Shown here piece after piece: positions 23,879-35,613 of a stretch of DNA of 64,000 nt. The stretch spans positions 15,092,071 through 15,156,070 of the forward strand of contig CM033118.1 of assembly GCA_019321725.1 (NCBI GenBank), read 5' to 3'. This stretch comes from Paulownia fortunei. Its lineage: Eukaryota; Streptophyta; Magnoliopsida; Lamiales; Paulowniaceae. The notes beneath the pieces are model-generated. The model was given only the letters and a program-made list of their open reading frames with translations, had not been told where the DNA came from and searched no databases. The position numbers and the translations under genes are program-made. Every line of letters begins with the position of its first letter. Position 1 is the stretch's first letter.

Positions 23879-24294
23879 TGGGAAATTATGAAAATTACCA
23901 ATAAATCAGATTAGTGAGAACGAAAAAAAACACACACAAATTTGATAACGGAGTTCGGCCAATAATGCCTACGTCTCCGGACCTGCTGCAGATCGTTTTA
24001 CTAAAGGGAGAAAATTTACAAGTGTTTACAACACTTACAACTCACAACCCACACAAAAAATTTTCTTCACAAAAATCTTTCACAAGCTTTCTCTAAAGCT
24101 TTTCTCTCAAACTCTCTCTAATTCTCTAATTTTGGGATGCTATACAAATGAGAATTAGAGGGGTTTATATAGGTTTAAAAAAATATGAGTTGGTGGAATT
24201 TAGGCAAGAAATTAGGTTAGACACCTTAATTGACAATTGCCTAAATTAGGCACCTTTCATTTTTGACCAAAAATGTTTGGCCATTTTCTTGACA
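23879..24294 (-). repeat. 3' LTR of the copia element
   Basis: Read on the minus strand the LTR runs from TGTCAAGAAAATGGCC to ATAATTTCCCA. It contains TATATAAACC (plus-strand GGTTTATATAGG near 24161), a likely core promoter, and ends inside the PRP22 frame. Confidence 0.92.
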
Positions 24295-24309
24295 ATCTCC
24301 TACTTGAAG
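24295..24309 (-). other. Polypurine tract of the copia element
   Basis: The minus strand reads CTTCAAGTAGGAGAT directly before the 3' LTR start TGTCAAG. This is the second-strand primer site. Confidence 0.75.
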
Positions 24310-24365
24310 ACTGATTTCAATCTGTCTTCACATCTCGATCTATGCAACAGATCTTTTCAGTCTTG

Positions 24366-24995
24366 TTACTCTTGCAGGCCAACTGAAGTTAAACACAACT
24401 TCAGTTTATGGATAGCCACCGTCTTTGTCAACATATCTGCTGGATTCTTACTTTCTTGGATCTTCTCTAATATTAGTACCTTATTTTCCAATAAAGATTT
24501 GATAAAGTGATAACAAAGTCCAATATGCTTGGTTCTGGAATGAAATGCTGAATTTTTCGCCAAGTGTATCGCACTCTGACTATCACTGTGCAAAACATTC
24601 TTCTCTTACTTGAATCCCAACTCAGTTAACAAACCTTGAAGCCATATCATCTTTTTACTGGCTCCAGTCACTACTACATATTTAGTTTTTGTAGTGGATA
24701 GAGTGACAATCTTTTGTAAATGCGACATCCAACTAACAGCTGTAATTCCAACAGTAAATATATAACCGGTGGTGCTTCTTCGGTGATCGACTTCACCTCC
24801 AAAGTCTGCATCTAAATAGCCTTGTACTTTTAACTCTTCTTTTCCAAAGTACAAACATTTTTCTACAGTGCCTCATAAATACCTCAAAATCCACTTGACT
24901 GCTTCCTAATGAGCTTTCCCGGGATTTAACATAAATCTGCTAACAACTCCCACTGCATGGCCAATGTCTGGTCTCGTGCAGACCATTACGTACAT
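24366..24995 (-). pseudogene. Copia RNase H region
   Basis: The minus strand encodes YLDADFGGEVDHRRSTTGYI (24606-24854) and LHSDSQSAIHLAKNSAFHSR with TKHIGLCYHFIK (24366-24593), the usual copia RNase H blocks. Stop codons separate the blocks near 24605 and 24900. The end NPADMLTK is conserved. Confidence 0.88.
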
Positions 24996-25987
24996 CAAAC
25001 TTCCAATGACTGAGGCATAAGGAACCTTAGCCATGAATTCTCTCTCTTCCTCCGTTTGAGGGGACTGTTCCTTAGATAGACAGAAGTGACTAGCCAAGGG
25101 TGTGCTGATTGGCTTAGCGTCGCCATGTTGAATCTCTGTAAAACACGGTTGATGTACTCTGTCTGAGATAGCTGCAAGAACCCTCCCTGCCTATCTCTTG
25201 TGATTTGCATTCCAAGAATCTTCTTTACTGGACCCAAGTCCTTCATGTCAAACTCCTTTGACAATTGCTGCTTCAATTTTTTGATATCATCCATATTTGA
25301 ACCTGCTACTAACATATCATCGACATAAAGTAGTAAAATGATATAACTGGACCTGTATCTCTTAAAGTAGCAATAGTGGTCGGCGTTGCACTTCTGAAAA
25401 TCTTTCTTGTGCATGAAGCCGTCAAATTTCCTATACCACTGCCTTGGGGCTTGTTTCAGGCCATACAAACTCTTCTTAAGTTTGCACACTATGTTCTCCT
25501 TTCTTGTTTCTAAAAAACCTTCTGGCTGGTGCATATATATCTCCTCATCCAAGTCTCCGTGAAGAAATGCAGTCTTCACGTCCAACTGTTCAAGATGAAG
25601 ATCTTCACTTGCAATAATACTCAATACTGTTATGATGGTATTGAGCTTCACAATGGGAGCAAAAATGTCGGTGTAGTCAACTCCTTTCTTCTGTTGGAAT
25701 CCTTTGACAACTAATCGAGCTTTGTATCTTTTAGAGCCATCATGCTCCTCTTTCACCCGATACACCCATTTATTGTGAAGTGTCTTCTTTCCCACGGGTA
25801 GTTCAACTAGTTCCCATGTCTGGTTGGAGATCAGAGATTTCATCTCTTCTTTCATGGCAAGCTCCCACTTGCTGGCATATTCAGTCTGACAAGCTTCATC
25901 ATAGCATTCAAGCTCCCCTCCATCGGTTAACAAGAGATAGTTCATGTATCTTCTGTTAAGCATATGAGGTCGAGAAGACCTTCTCAA
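24995..25987 (-). pseudogene. Copia reverse transcriptase
   Basis: This is a 330-residue open frame. It holds WELVELPVGKKTLHNKWVYR, RLVVKGFQQKKGVDYTDIFA, LDVKTAFLHGDLDEEIYM, SLYGLKQAPRQWYRKFD and the catalytic YVDDM. The catalytic aspartates are intact. The frame shifts near 25100 before RNase H, and a stop at 25987 cuts it from integrase, so no complete polyprotein could be made. Confidence 0.93.
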
Positions 25988-27291
25988 TACATGAGTTGAA
26001 GTAGGAGTTGTGGTGTGTTGGACTGTTGTGCACTGTTCTGTCTAATGATTTCCTCTAATTGAGGACTTGCTACAATTGGCTCCGTCATGGGACTATCTAG
26101 GACATCATCAACATTTACATCTGTAAATATTAACTCACTCTGCACTGAGTCGTTGGAGTTTATTTTATGCATGTCCTTGTACATCACCTTTTTGTTGAAA
26201 ATCACATCTTTGCTACGAATTACCTTTTTATGTTCGTCATCCCAAATACGGTAGCCAAACTCATCATCGCCATAGCCGATGAAGGTGCATTTCTTAGATT
26301 TGGGATCAAGCTTATTCCTGCCTTGATTACTAATATGCACATATGCTACACAACCGAAAACTTTTAGATATGATAGTTTTACCTCTTTTTTGCTCCATAC
26401 CTCCTCTGGTATTTTGTGCTCCAATGGAGTCGATGGGCCTTGATTGATCAAGTAAGTTGCTGTGTTGACTGCTTCTACCCAGAACTGCTTTGGTAGACCT
26501 GATTGTATACGAATGCTTTTGGCTTTTTCTGTCAACATTCGGTTCATACGCTCAGCTACACCATTGTGTTGAGGTGTACCCGACACAGTTCTCTCCATTC
26601 TGATCCCGTGCCCATAGCAGAACTTCTTGAATCTGGTGTCTTCATATTCACCATCATTGTTAGTTCTGAGTTTTTAAATTTTCAGACCTATCTCATTTTC
26701 AACCATAGCTTTCCATCTCCTGAAAGTCTCAAACACTTCAGACTTATGCATTAGAAAGTAAACCCATACCTTCCGAGAGTGATCATCGATGAAAGTTACG
26801 AAGTAGTGTTTTCCACCAATGGATGAGATGATTGTTGTTCCCCAAACATCAGAGTGAATGAGCTCTAGCCTTTTCTTCTTTGGGGTTCTGTTACTTATTT
26901 GAAAGCTGACCCTCTTCTGCTTTCCAAGTATACAATCTTCGCACATGTCTATCTCAACTGACTGTAGACCTGGAAGTTTTCCCTTCGAGTGCATAATTTT
27001 CATCCCCTTTTCACTCATGTGGCCTAGCCTCTGGTACCACAGATTTGAAGTTTCATTGTCTGTTGCAACTGCAATCGAACAGCATGCTCCTGCTGTCATG
27101 TAAAGAGTACCACTCTTCTTGCCTTGAGCAACCGTCATTGTGCCCTTTGAAATCTTCCAATCATCACTATGGAATATCGTAGTATAGCTTTCGCTAGCCA
27201 AGTACCCTACTGAGATTAAATTCTTTCTTAGGTTAGGGATATGTTTGACATCCTTCAGCTCCCAAACATACCCGTTCAACTTAATCTTCAC
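25984..27291 (-). pseudogene. Copia integrase (GAG-pre-integrase zinc region, core and C-terminal part)
   Basis: Two frames are separated by a stop near 26674. The upstream frame has LWYQRLGHMSEKGMKIM and CEDCILGKQKR (HHCC zinc region), HSDVWG and TFIDDHSRKVWVYFL (first catalytic Asp region). The downstream frame has SGTPQHNGVAERMNR (catalytic Glu region), LKVFGCVAYVHI and the KCTFIGYGDDEFGYR block typical of Tnt1-like elements. Confidence 0.92.
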
Positions 27292-27379
27292 TACACCTTT
27301 GTCAACAATAGCACATGGTTGATCATTACCAAGATATACTTTTCCAAAGTTTTCGGGGACATACCTCTCAAAGAATTCT

Positions 27380-27445
27380 TTCTACGAAGTAGCATGGAAT
27401 GATGCTCCAGAGTCTAATACTCAAGACTCTTCCTTACTCTCTAAA
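27380..27445 (-). pseudogene. Copia protease active-site region
   Basis: The minus strand reads VLDSGASFHATS, the aspartic protease signature. A stop replaces the residue before V (TGA), and TAG follows the S codon. Both are one-base changes, probably inactivating. Confidence 0.85.
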
Positions 27446-27508
27446 GAGCATATCAACGCATTATCTCCTCCTGAGGTGGAAGTAACATTTGCCTCTGCCT
27501 TCGCCTCT

Positions 27509-28298
27509 TGGTCCTTCGGTGCATTCTTGCATTGATTTTTGTAGTGTCCAGTCTTCCCATAGTTCCAACACTCAATGTTTTTCAAGTTATGAGAATTATT
27601 GGGATTCCGGATTTGGACCTCCTGTCTTTTGATTTACCACGGTAGTTTGATCTGCCACGTCCATTTCCTCTGGTTGAATTTCTTCCTCTTGACTCTGTAT
27701 GTAAAACTAAAGAGGTTGATGATTCACCTGACTCTGTCCATTGGATCTCTTTACTGAGGACTAGATCACGAACATCGTCAAATTTCAATTTATTGCTTCC
27801 CGACGAGCTACTCACAGCCGTGACAGTAGTATTCCAGCTTTCTGGTAGATAAGACAAAAGTATTAATGCTCGTACTTTTTTATCGAATTCAATTCCAACT
27901 GAACTCAATTAGGTTGTCACTGTGTTTAGTTCATTGAGATGTTGAGCTACCGATGCGCCTTCTATCATCCGCAAATTGAACAAACGCCTCATCAAGTGAA
28001 CTTTGTTTGAAATCGATGGCTTTTCATACATACTGGAGAGAGCCGCCATGAGACCTGTTGTGGTCTTTTCCTTTGCTATGTTGAAAGCAACATTGCGGGA
28101 TAACGTCAATCGGATAACTCCAAGGACTTGTCTGTCAAGAAGATTTCAGTCTTCTTCCTTCATAGCATTTGGCTTCTTCCCTGAGAGAGGTTGATATAGG
28201 TTTCTTTGATACAGATAATCCTCTATCTGCATTTTCCAAAATCCAAAATCTACGCCATCGAATTTCTCGAGTTTCACCTTCTCTTCATCTGTGGCCAT
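27509..28298 (-). pseudogene. Copia gag with altered zinc knuckle
   Basis: The start is the ATG at 28298 (MATDEEKVKLEKFDG), downstream of the PBS. KPSISNKVHLMRRLFNLRM and LLSYLPESWNTTVTAVSSSS are the usual copia gag blocks, followed by a basic stretch (RGRNSTRGNGRGRSNYRGKS). The zinc knuckle reads CWNYGKTGHYKNQC: the second Cys of CX2CX4HX4C is Tyr. Stops at about 28146 (TGA where Trp is expected) and 27910 break the frame. Confidence 0.85.
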
Positions 28299-28349
28299 CG
28301 CTCCCACTTGAATCTGACTTCCTCCGGATCGTTTATGATTATTCCTGGA

Positions 28350-28361
28350 GCTCTGATACCA
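28350..28361 (-). other. Primer binding site of the copia element (tRNA-iMet)
   Basis: The minus strand reads TGGTATCAGAGC, complementary to the 3' end of initiator methionine tRNA and standard for plant copia elements, 5 bases inside the 5' LTR. Confidence 0.93.
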
Positions 28362-28366
28362 GTTGT

Positions 28367-28783
28367 TGGGAAATTATGAAAATTCTCGATAAATCAGATT
28401 AGTGAGAATGAAAAAAAAACACACACAAATTTGATAACGGAGTTCGGCCAATAATTCCTACGTCTCCGAACCTGCTGCAGATCGTTTTATTAAAGGGAGA
28501 AAATTTACAAGTGTTTACAACACTTACAACTCACAACCCACACAAATAATTTTCTTCACAAAATTCTTTCACAAGCTTTCTCTAAAACTTTTCTATCAAA
28601 GTCTCTCTAATTCTCTAATTTTGGGATGCTATACAAATGAAAAATAGGAGGGTTTATATAGGTTTCAAAAAACATGAGTTGATGGAATTTAGATAAGAAA
28701 TTAAATTATACAACTTAATTGACAATTGCCTAAATTAGGCACCTTTCATTTTTGACCAAAAATGTTTGGCCATTTTCTTGACA
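28367..28783 (-). repeat. 5' LTR of the copia element
   Basis: This is the partner of 23879-24294 in the same orientation. It starts TGTCAAG on the minus strand. Most differences from the 3' LTR are single substitutions, with one A-run length change near 28413. Confidence 0.92.
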
Positions 28784-28955
28784 ACTATCATAGATCCCAA
28801 GTGGCTCGTTGAACTCCCAAGATTCTTCAAAGCTAGTGTCAGATCCTACCAAAATGAGCATGCACAAGAGACAAGAGCGTATAAAACCACTCTATGACAG
28901 GTATCATGAACCAAATTTCTTGCGTTTAAGCAAAAGGCGTGCTTTGTTGCTGGTT
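28784..28955 (+). pseudogene. PRP22/DHX8-like fragment, right half
   Basis: After the LTR the plus strand resumes with [13 protein letters not shown]. After a one-base frameshift near 28830 it continues [35 protein letters not shown], which is the extreme C-terminus of PRP22-type helicases. The normal stop after the final Ala is absent. The frameshift lies outside the copia insertion, so this copy was decaying independently of it. Confidence 0.88.
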
Positions 28956-29723
28956 AGTTATGTAGTTCCAGTTTTTTGCTTCTTGCTCTAAATATAAATC
29001 TTTTGGCTCTGTTTGTCAAGTTTTTACACCTTCCTATTTACTGCAACAAGGTGATTGGATTTGTGTGGTTTCAATAACCTGCTAGTTGCAATGTTATATT
29101 TCTTTTATTGGAATTTCCTAGTTTTGTTAAGTTTGAAAATATATATGTATATGTGTGTGTCTAAAATTATATCTTAGATATAAAAGTATGAACTCTAAAT
29201 ATGCAAAAAATTCGTACTTTTGTAACAACATTTTACTTGAATGTCATAAAAGCATATTTCTAAAAATTGATCCAACGGATCTAAACCGTCGGTTTTGGGT
29301 GGTAAGGGTCAGGGCAAACCTTGGGGTTGATCGAAAACCCATGTTTTGACGAACTCATCCGTTTATCTTTCTGTCACGAAAATTCAGAGGAGTTTCAAAG
29401 CAAACTACTTCCAATTGAGAAGAGATACAAATGATAACGACAAAATGAACAATGATATGAAGTGAATGGCGGTTGAACAAACAAAAATTACATATTCAAG
29501 GATGGTTCTTGCTATAGTGACAAAGAATTAGCAAAAAAGATGTACTGCATAAATTCTTTTCACGATTAAAATGTGATACGATAAGTGCATAGTTAGGGTG
29601 CTTTCAGAAACTAACAGCTACTTTCCGAAAGGGTGATCTCTAATTTTTGGTTATGCAATAAAGCAAGAGGAGCATTCTACATGGACGGGGAGGGTGTAAA
29701 ATATTACACATCAATCTGCTAAA
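28956..29723. other. Intergenic DNA, no gene recognised
   Basis: The sequence is AT-rich with a short TATG/TGTG run at 29140-29160. No domain or repeat end was seen. Confidence 0.5.
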
Positions 29724-30305
29724 TCATACATAGCAATTTATTTCTTTTCTATATATCCAGTATCCCAATGATGCGTGTATTTCAGGAGGTATTGGAAAAA
29801 AGTGCTTTTGTCCCCAAATACGCTGAATCAATTCGTCATGAAATCCCACCTTAGTATTCTTTGCAGTGTTAAGAGGTGTTGATGAAGTAACAGGCATGGA
29901 ATATGTGGGCTGCTGATCTTTGAATCCCCTTTTCTCTTTAACCTTCATAACCTTTTTCTTGATAGAATCCATGTCTTCTGTTACTTTCTGTAAATTGAGA
30001 AAGTATTCTATTACTTTCTGAAGATCGAGCCAGAACCTGGAACTTGTTTTCCCAAGGAAATGGAACTTGGTTTATGATGACTACAACATATTCAATTGCA
30101 TCTTCAGCTGCAGCAATTTGGCTCTCCAAAACTTCTGCTTCTGTGCTACCTCCATGAGAATAACCCTCTATAAAATCTTGCAAGAAACCAACCTTTTCGC
30201 ACCGAGTATCAATCTGTTTCTTGTCAATAAAAAACTAAGGCGCCTTTGGTTCTGGATCTGCTCCATAATATGCATAAGAGAAACTAGAGCTGCATAAGCT
30301 GCCAT
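29724..30305 (-). pseudogene. R1-like (late blight resistance type) NB-LRR protein, N-terminal relic
   Basis: Plant R1-type proteins are intracellular immune receptors with a coiled-coil N-terminus. The minus strand starts MAAYAALVSLMHIMEQIQNQ at 30305. After a frameshift near 30240 it reads KVGFLQDFIEGYSHGGSTEA and EVLESQIAAAEDAIEYVV, and after another shift DMDSIKKKVMKVKEKRGFKD, QQPTYSMP and KNTKVGFHDELIQ. This is the usual N-terminal order of R1-like proteins up to just before the P-loop. The P-loop, NB-ARC core and LRRs are absent; the frame runs into an unrelated tail and stops at 29724. A short tandem duplication (CAGAAAGTAA.AGAA, twice, near 29985-30025) lies before DMDS. Confidence 0.72.
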
Positions 30306-31699
30306 CTCTAACCTCTAATCTTCTTTGAAGTTCTAGAAAAAGCTAAAACAGATTATGGAACTAGTATTGTTGCAAATGGGAGAATATTATGATAACTAGT
30401 ATTTCTTTTGCTAATTAACAGGATTTTGTGAGAGTATATGATTCTCACAGGATAGTTTTGCTAACTCGTCAAGAAGACTCACACTAAATGTTGATATATT
30501 TGTGCTTAGCTGAAGATGCTTTACAAGTGGCCTCCGAATTTAATCCACTTAGCTATTTTGTTCATAATTTATGACACATGCTAACGACCTTCTCTTAGTC
30601 TTTCTAAATGTACAAGACAAATTAAGTGGGACTCAATCTCCGCTATCATATGGTGTGTGTGTGTGTGTGTGCGTGTGTGTGTTTTTGCCATTTTTCAAGG
30701 GAAAAAAAAGGAAGCTGAATAATTTAATGTAAAATATTCACTGTAATAGTATGTCAATCTTTATCCCTGTTGAGGTGAATAATTCATGTACCATTTACCG
30801 CAGTCTATGTTCCACTAACAATTATCTTCTCTACTTATGTACAGTGTCATATATCTTACACTGTTATTTCTTCTTATATATAGTGTTATATATCGTACAC
30901 AGTAACTTAAAATTTAAGATTGCTGCATTTAATAAGTTGTTTGAGATGTTTTCTTTCTCTTTTTTTTTTTTTTTCAATTAACCCCTCCTTTACTACAAAG
31001 AGACTTTTGTTCCTATGTAAGAGAGTAAAAAGGCCTTCCTCGAACTATCTATCCAAAATATGTTCTTAATCAGCGAAGTCCCGATGAATTAAAAAGTGGT
31101 AAACTGGTGCTTTTATCTAAAGAAACACGTGAGTCCCTCCCTCTCAGGCATTCACTATAATGCTCAACCAAAGCCAAAGAAGAAGTCGGGTATCTCCTTC
31201 ATAGGATGGTAATTGTTAAGTTAAAGACTTATTCTTCCTGCATTGTTTGTGCAAACAATATTTAAATTTATTGGATCTCTCAAAATGATAAGTTCAGTTT
31301 TTCATGTTTTTATATGAGTTTCAATACAAGACTAATTCTTGAATATTTGTTTTCTTATATGATTAAAATTCTATCTACTTATCAAAATTGAACAACTTTA
31401 TTAAGGGATAAGTTTGAGGAATTTATAAAATTAAATTCTCAAGATATCTCCTAATAAATCTATATCCAATAGAAGGGAAGATAAACTTTTTTGATCTTGT
31501 CTTATCCAAGAGAAGGTTATTCAAGATTTTGACTTTTTGAAGTTTCCTTATACACTGGCGGGTTTCCTAGAGTTATTATGCATTCGATTTATTAGTTTCT
31601 TGTATAGGAATTTGATTTGTATATGACACCATGTTTAATTAGAAAACATAGAAAGGTTAGGTAAGCCTTTGACTTAGACTAAAAAACATTCTATGTAGT
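30306..31699. other. Intergenic DNA with a (GT)n microsatellite
   Basis: A (GT)n run with one C interruption lies at about 30652-30682. Short TATATA.TGTTATATATC words repeat around 30840-30900. No gene is supported. Confidence 0.55.
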
Positions 31700-32322
31700 T
31701 TAATTAGAAATCTATTTTATGAAATTTGTGTATATAAAGACACAAATCCTCACAATTTAAGGGCAGCTGTTTTTAGAGCAAATCCAACACAAGAGAGTAG
31801 CCAATTTTTGTCTCCTAGGCATCTGATGGTTGGTCAAGAGTTTCGAGCTTCAAATCAGCTTGGAGATTTACGTGTGTTCCAAATGATATTCGAACATCAC
31901 ATCAAACATCCTTTGAGAGAAGGACTTGAGTTCTCTGGAGAGAACATTCTCCTAATTGACGGCAGTCAACATAGAAGGGAGTTCAACGAGACTGACAAAG
32001 TCAAAGGGATCTCGAAAATAAGTCCACCATTGGAGCAATACAAGAATGACATGAAATTAAAAAGGGGGGCTTTATTTTGTGTTATAATTCATATTATTGT
32101 ATTGTGTAAAATCTTTACTAATAGTGAATTATTTTCTCTATGGGTGTGGCCTCGAGAAGTAGGATATTTATATTCGAGCCTCATTACAATTGTTATGTTA
32201 ATTTTTATTTTTTCACTGTATACTTCATTTCATGTTCTAATTGGTGCTATAACATTAGTTGAAATATAACAATCTAAAAAAATTTATTAACTTGTTAAAT
32301 AATAACATCTTTAGATTCTAAT
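31700..32322 (+). repeat. Probable copia 5' LTR remnant
   Basis: The segment contains TGTATATAAAGACAC near 31730 (TATA-like), and near 32110-32185 a block (AATAGTGAATTATTTTCTCT.. GGCCTCGAGAAGTAGGATA) that resembles the end of SIRE-like copia LTRs. A degenerate primer site (AGTGGCATTTAGAG, compare TGGTATCAGAGC) follows near 32323-32340. The 153-codon open frame inside has no known domain. The left LTR boundary is uncertain. Confidence 0.45.
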
Positions 32323-32394
32323 AAGTGGCATTTAGAGTAGGTTACTACACATACTTAGTGAGATTTTGCGTTAATTGACTATTGTTACCAAGAC

Positions 32395-32895
32395 AGATAT
32401 AAATATCTTACGAGAAGGAGGCTCAATTTCACATCCACTATTATTGGACGGAACCAACTACTCCTATTGGAAAGCTAGAATTAGAGCTTTCATCAAGTCA
32501 CTAGATAAAAGAACCTGAAAAGCGGTGTTGAAAGACTGGCATCACTCGATCTCGATGGTTGATGAAACAATAAGAACATGATTCCAAAGCTCGAAGACAA
32601 GTGGTTCATTGATGAAAATTGCCTTACTAATGACAATTTAATTTTGACTGTCTTATTTAACGCAGTTGATGAAAACCAGTTCAGTCTCATCTCAACTTGT
32701 GAATCAACAAATGAGGCTTGGGACATCTTACAAGTTGCCCATGAAGGGATTGCATCCGTAAGACTCTCTAAGCTACAAATGTTAGCTTCTAGGTTTGTGA
32801 ATCTTAGAATGTATAAGAATCTTAGGGAAATATTAGTTGATGAAGAAATGGCCATATTGTTGCTAAAATTTGGTAGCTCGATGTCTCCAAGCTAG
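32395..32895 (+). pseudogene. Copia gag (UBN2-type) fragment
   Basis: The plus strand reads LLLDGTNYSYWKARIRAFIK near 32440-32505. After a frameshift it continues VDENQFSLISTCESTNEAWD, ILQVAHEG and SKLQMLASRFVNLRM (32578-32830). These are the standard blocks of copia-type gag (UBN2/DUF4219 families). Stops interrupt the junction. Protease, integrase and reverse transcriptase are missing downstream, so only the 5' end of an element remains. Confidence 0.8.
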
Positions 32896-34011
32896 TTAAC
32901 CATTGTGTTCGTATCGCAAGGGGCTCCTGGGATGGTGGTGAGGAAGGTGTCTATTGAGGCTTCTTCACTATCAAACTCTTTTGGAAGACTTTACAAACAA
33001 CCCATTCCTCCTAATGGAATACAAGTAGTTGAGGAGAATCAATAGCTAAAGTCGACCATAAATAACAAATAGTTGAAATTCTTTTTCTTTAGTTCTATAA
33101 TAGTGTAAGATAGCAAGTACCAGCAACCAACATATTAGCATCAAGTGAATTAGTCCTAATCATTTAACATATTTTGTGATGTCTCACATACATCAATTAT
33201 ATTTGAGTTTGACTTCAAAAATATGATAGAAGTGTTAGCCGCTTGTATACTCTTGTAAAAATAATCTTATTCAAAATATATTAATAAAATTGATATTTTC
33301 TTTATCTTTAATTGCATTTAGTTAATTAGATAAAGTCCCCTAACCATACTTAACTACATAGCATGATTGCTCATATGATGGCGATCATGATACACGCCTC
33401 TATGGTTTGGTCTTAAACTAGTTTTGAGTCATGTGGGTTCATTGAAATGGAACATCGATAAGCCCATAAAAACTCACGCACATGATACATGCTCAAAAAG
33501 AGAATATCTCGCTCTATAAGCACTAGCATGGTAATGTTAGTGCACATGTGTGGGTGTTTATTGGGGAATAAGTATACCGAACAAGCCCGTGGAAAATTCT
33601 CATTAGAAATATTTTTCATCGAATGAGAATTTTTCAGTTATGATAATGCATGAATTAGTCCTTTAACTTGAGGCGCCATGGTAGCCTTGTGCATGACATC
33701 ATATGCTTTGATATATTTAATGATTGCATGGCAATCGCAAGGGGTTTACATTGGGTGTATGGTCTTCGTGTATGGAGGTTAATGAGCGGACAATAGAGGA
33801 TCTATTACTATCTAGTAAAATAGGTGAATCTTTTATGCATTTTACGGTCCTTGACTTGAAAAGACTTCGCCTAGAGCAGAATGAATATTAGATGGGCTTT
33901 TCTAATGATTCATCAAAATTCAATATAACTATGAATGAAATCCTAGTTATTAAGTCAAATAGGGTTTCAACTAATAATTCATGCCCTAAATTTAATCGAG
34001 AGGTTAGTTGA
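32896..34011. other. Unassigned DNA between the copia fragment and element A
   Basis: No coding block is recognisable. The text near 33900-34011 differs from the gag of element D that flanks the other side of element A, so the two flanks of A do not belong to one interrupted sequence. Confidence 0.5.
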
Positions 34012-35613
34012 TGCTACAACTTTAAGGTTACAAACACAAGTGTAGGTTGTATTAAATAATAAATTTTTTGTGAGTTCGAGGTCGATCTACAAGGAAGTTG
34101 CTTGAAGAATTCAGGATTATAATTCTTAAAAAATGGAATTTATGTGAATCAAAATATATAAAAAATTAACGTATGTTGTAACTAAAGAAAAACCAAAGTA
34201 ATAAAAGTACTGAGTATTAGGGATCCACTCTTGAGTTTTGGACAGAGAAATAATTATTTATTCTTGTTACCTCTTTTAATTGCCACTATTAGAATCCATA
34301 CATAATGAAGGTTCAAATGGAAAGATATTATCAAATGGCTTATACAATAAGGTAATCATGATATTGTCTTACTAATTACAAATTATCTCTTAATGCCAAT
34401 ACTTATTTATAGGATTAATTCACATTAGCATTCGGTCGGGTAAAATCGTACAATAATCTAAATGAACCTAAGTATTTGTTGTGCCATAGGAGATGTATAA
34501 ATTAAGAATCACCACAAAATAAATAGAATTTAGATCAAAACTCAAAATAATAATACAACATACTTAAACATTTTATACCCTTATAACCATTCCTCTTCCT
34601 CCATCAAGAGGTGGACCTTTTTTTCTCAACAAAATAAAATTTAGAAAGATGTAATAAAAGTAGGAAAGACTAAAACTAGAAGAGAAACTAGAGAATGTAT
34701 TTCTATTATTACTAGAAAACTTACATTACAAGAAAATATACATACTTGAAAACTTAGCCTGAAGAAACCCTCCACACTCTCCCTCATCTTACAAGCTTAA
34801 TACATGGCCTATTTATAGTACTTGGAGTATTCTAGAGGCCAAACAAATAATGGAGGAGTTAATCAAGTAGTATTCTAGTTGCCAAAAGTTGGTAAATTGT
34901 TACACGAAGTCCTCAAAATTCTCACCTATCGGATTAAATTATATTTTGAGGTCAGATATATCCAGATTTTGATAATGAGTAAAGAACAAAAGTTGTAGAA
35001 CTTTTAGTGCTGATATATTTTCATATGTCATATGTCAAATTTGGCTGTCGGAGGAGTGAGGTATAGTCAAATTACCGAGTTATGTCCAAGAGCTATCCTT
35101 TAACAGCAGCAGCGCATTGAATCTTATATTTTTACTATTTTGACACATTTTATCACCATATTGTCTTCGAAAAACTTTTTTAATTACTTCTCATGTATAA
35201 CATATCCAAAGTTCAGCCCAAAATAAATTTGGGCTTAAAAGATATGACCAAATTGGTCAAATAAATCAGTATTGGGCTGAAGTCTAATCCGAATTTTAGT
35301 GATTCATTTTGTGTAACTATTTGAATGAACTTTATGCTATAATCAAGACTGAATTGGCTGAGCTTCCAACAAAAAAGTTGTAGTTTTATTTCTTGTCTTT
35401 CAAATGAAATAAGATTTAGGTTCATAGGACTTTTGATTATGGAGTTATGCTCAAAATATTAAAACTGCACAAGTTTGGAAACATGCTTCTTTTGATATTT
35501 TTATATTCATTTATTCCCTAACAAAATATTAACAAAAAAATAATATTAAAAAAATAAAGCAAGAAAAGTATAAATAATTTGATATAAAAATATGTCGAAA
35601 TATGTATTTATCA
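34012..35613 (-). repeat. 3' LTR of element A
   Basis: On the minus strand it starts TGATAAATACATATTTCGAC and ends AAGTTGTAGCA. It pairs with 55948-57568. It lacks about 40 bp present in the partner (near 34430, around TTTATGCACACATTTGTC) and shows many substitutions, so the pair is old. Confidence 0.88.

Larger units (their letters stand above)
23879..28783 (-). mobile_element. Tnt1/Tork-like Ty1-copia LTR retrotransposon with both LTRs
   Basis: This 4.9 kb element lies on the minus strand. Order on that strand: 5' LTR, PBS, gag, zinc knuckle, protease, integrase, reverse transcriptase, RNase H, PPT, 3' LTR, with integrase before reverse transcriptase as in copia. The LTRs are 417 and 416 bp and differ at roughly 25 positions by eye (about 94% identity), so the insertion is moderately old. 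Several in-frame stops and frameshifts inactivate it. It splits a PRP22-like sequence. The flanking 5-mers (GTTAT left, ACTAT right) match only imperfectly as a target duplication. Confidence 0.93.

Noticed and set aside
31808..32269. 153-codon open frame
   Set aside because: It has no known domain and lies inside a probable copia LTR, with hydrophobic low-complexity sequence at its end; it was treated as LTR sequence.
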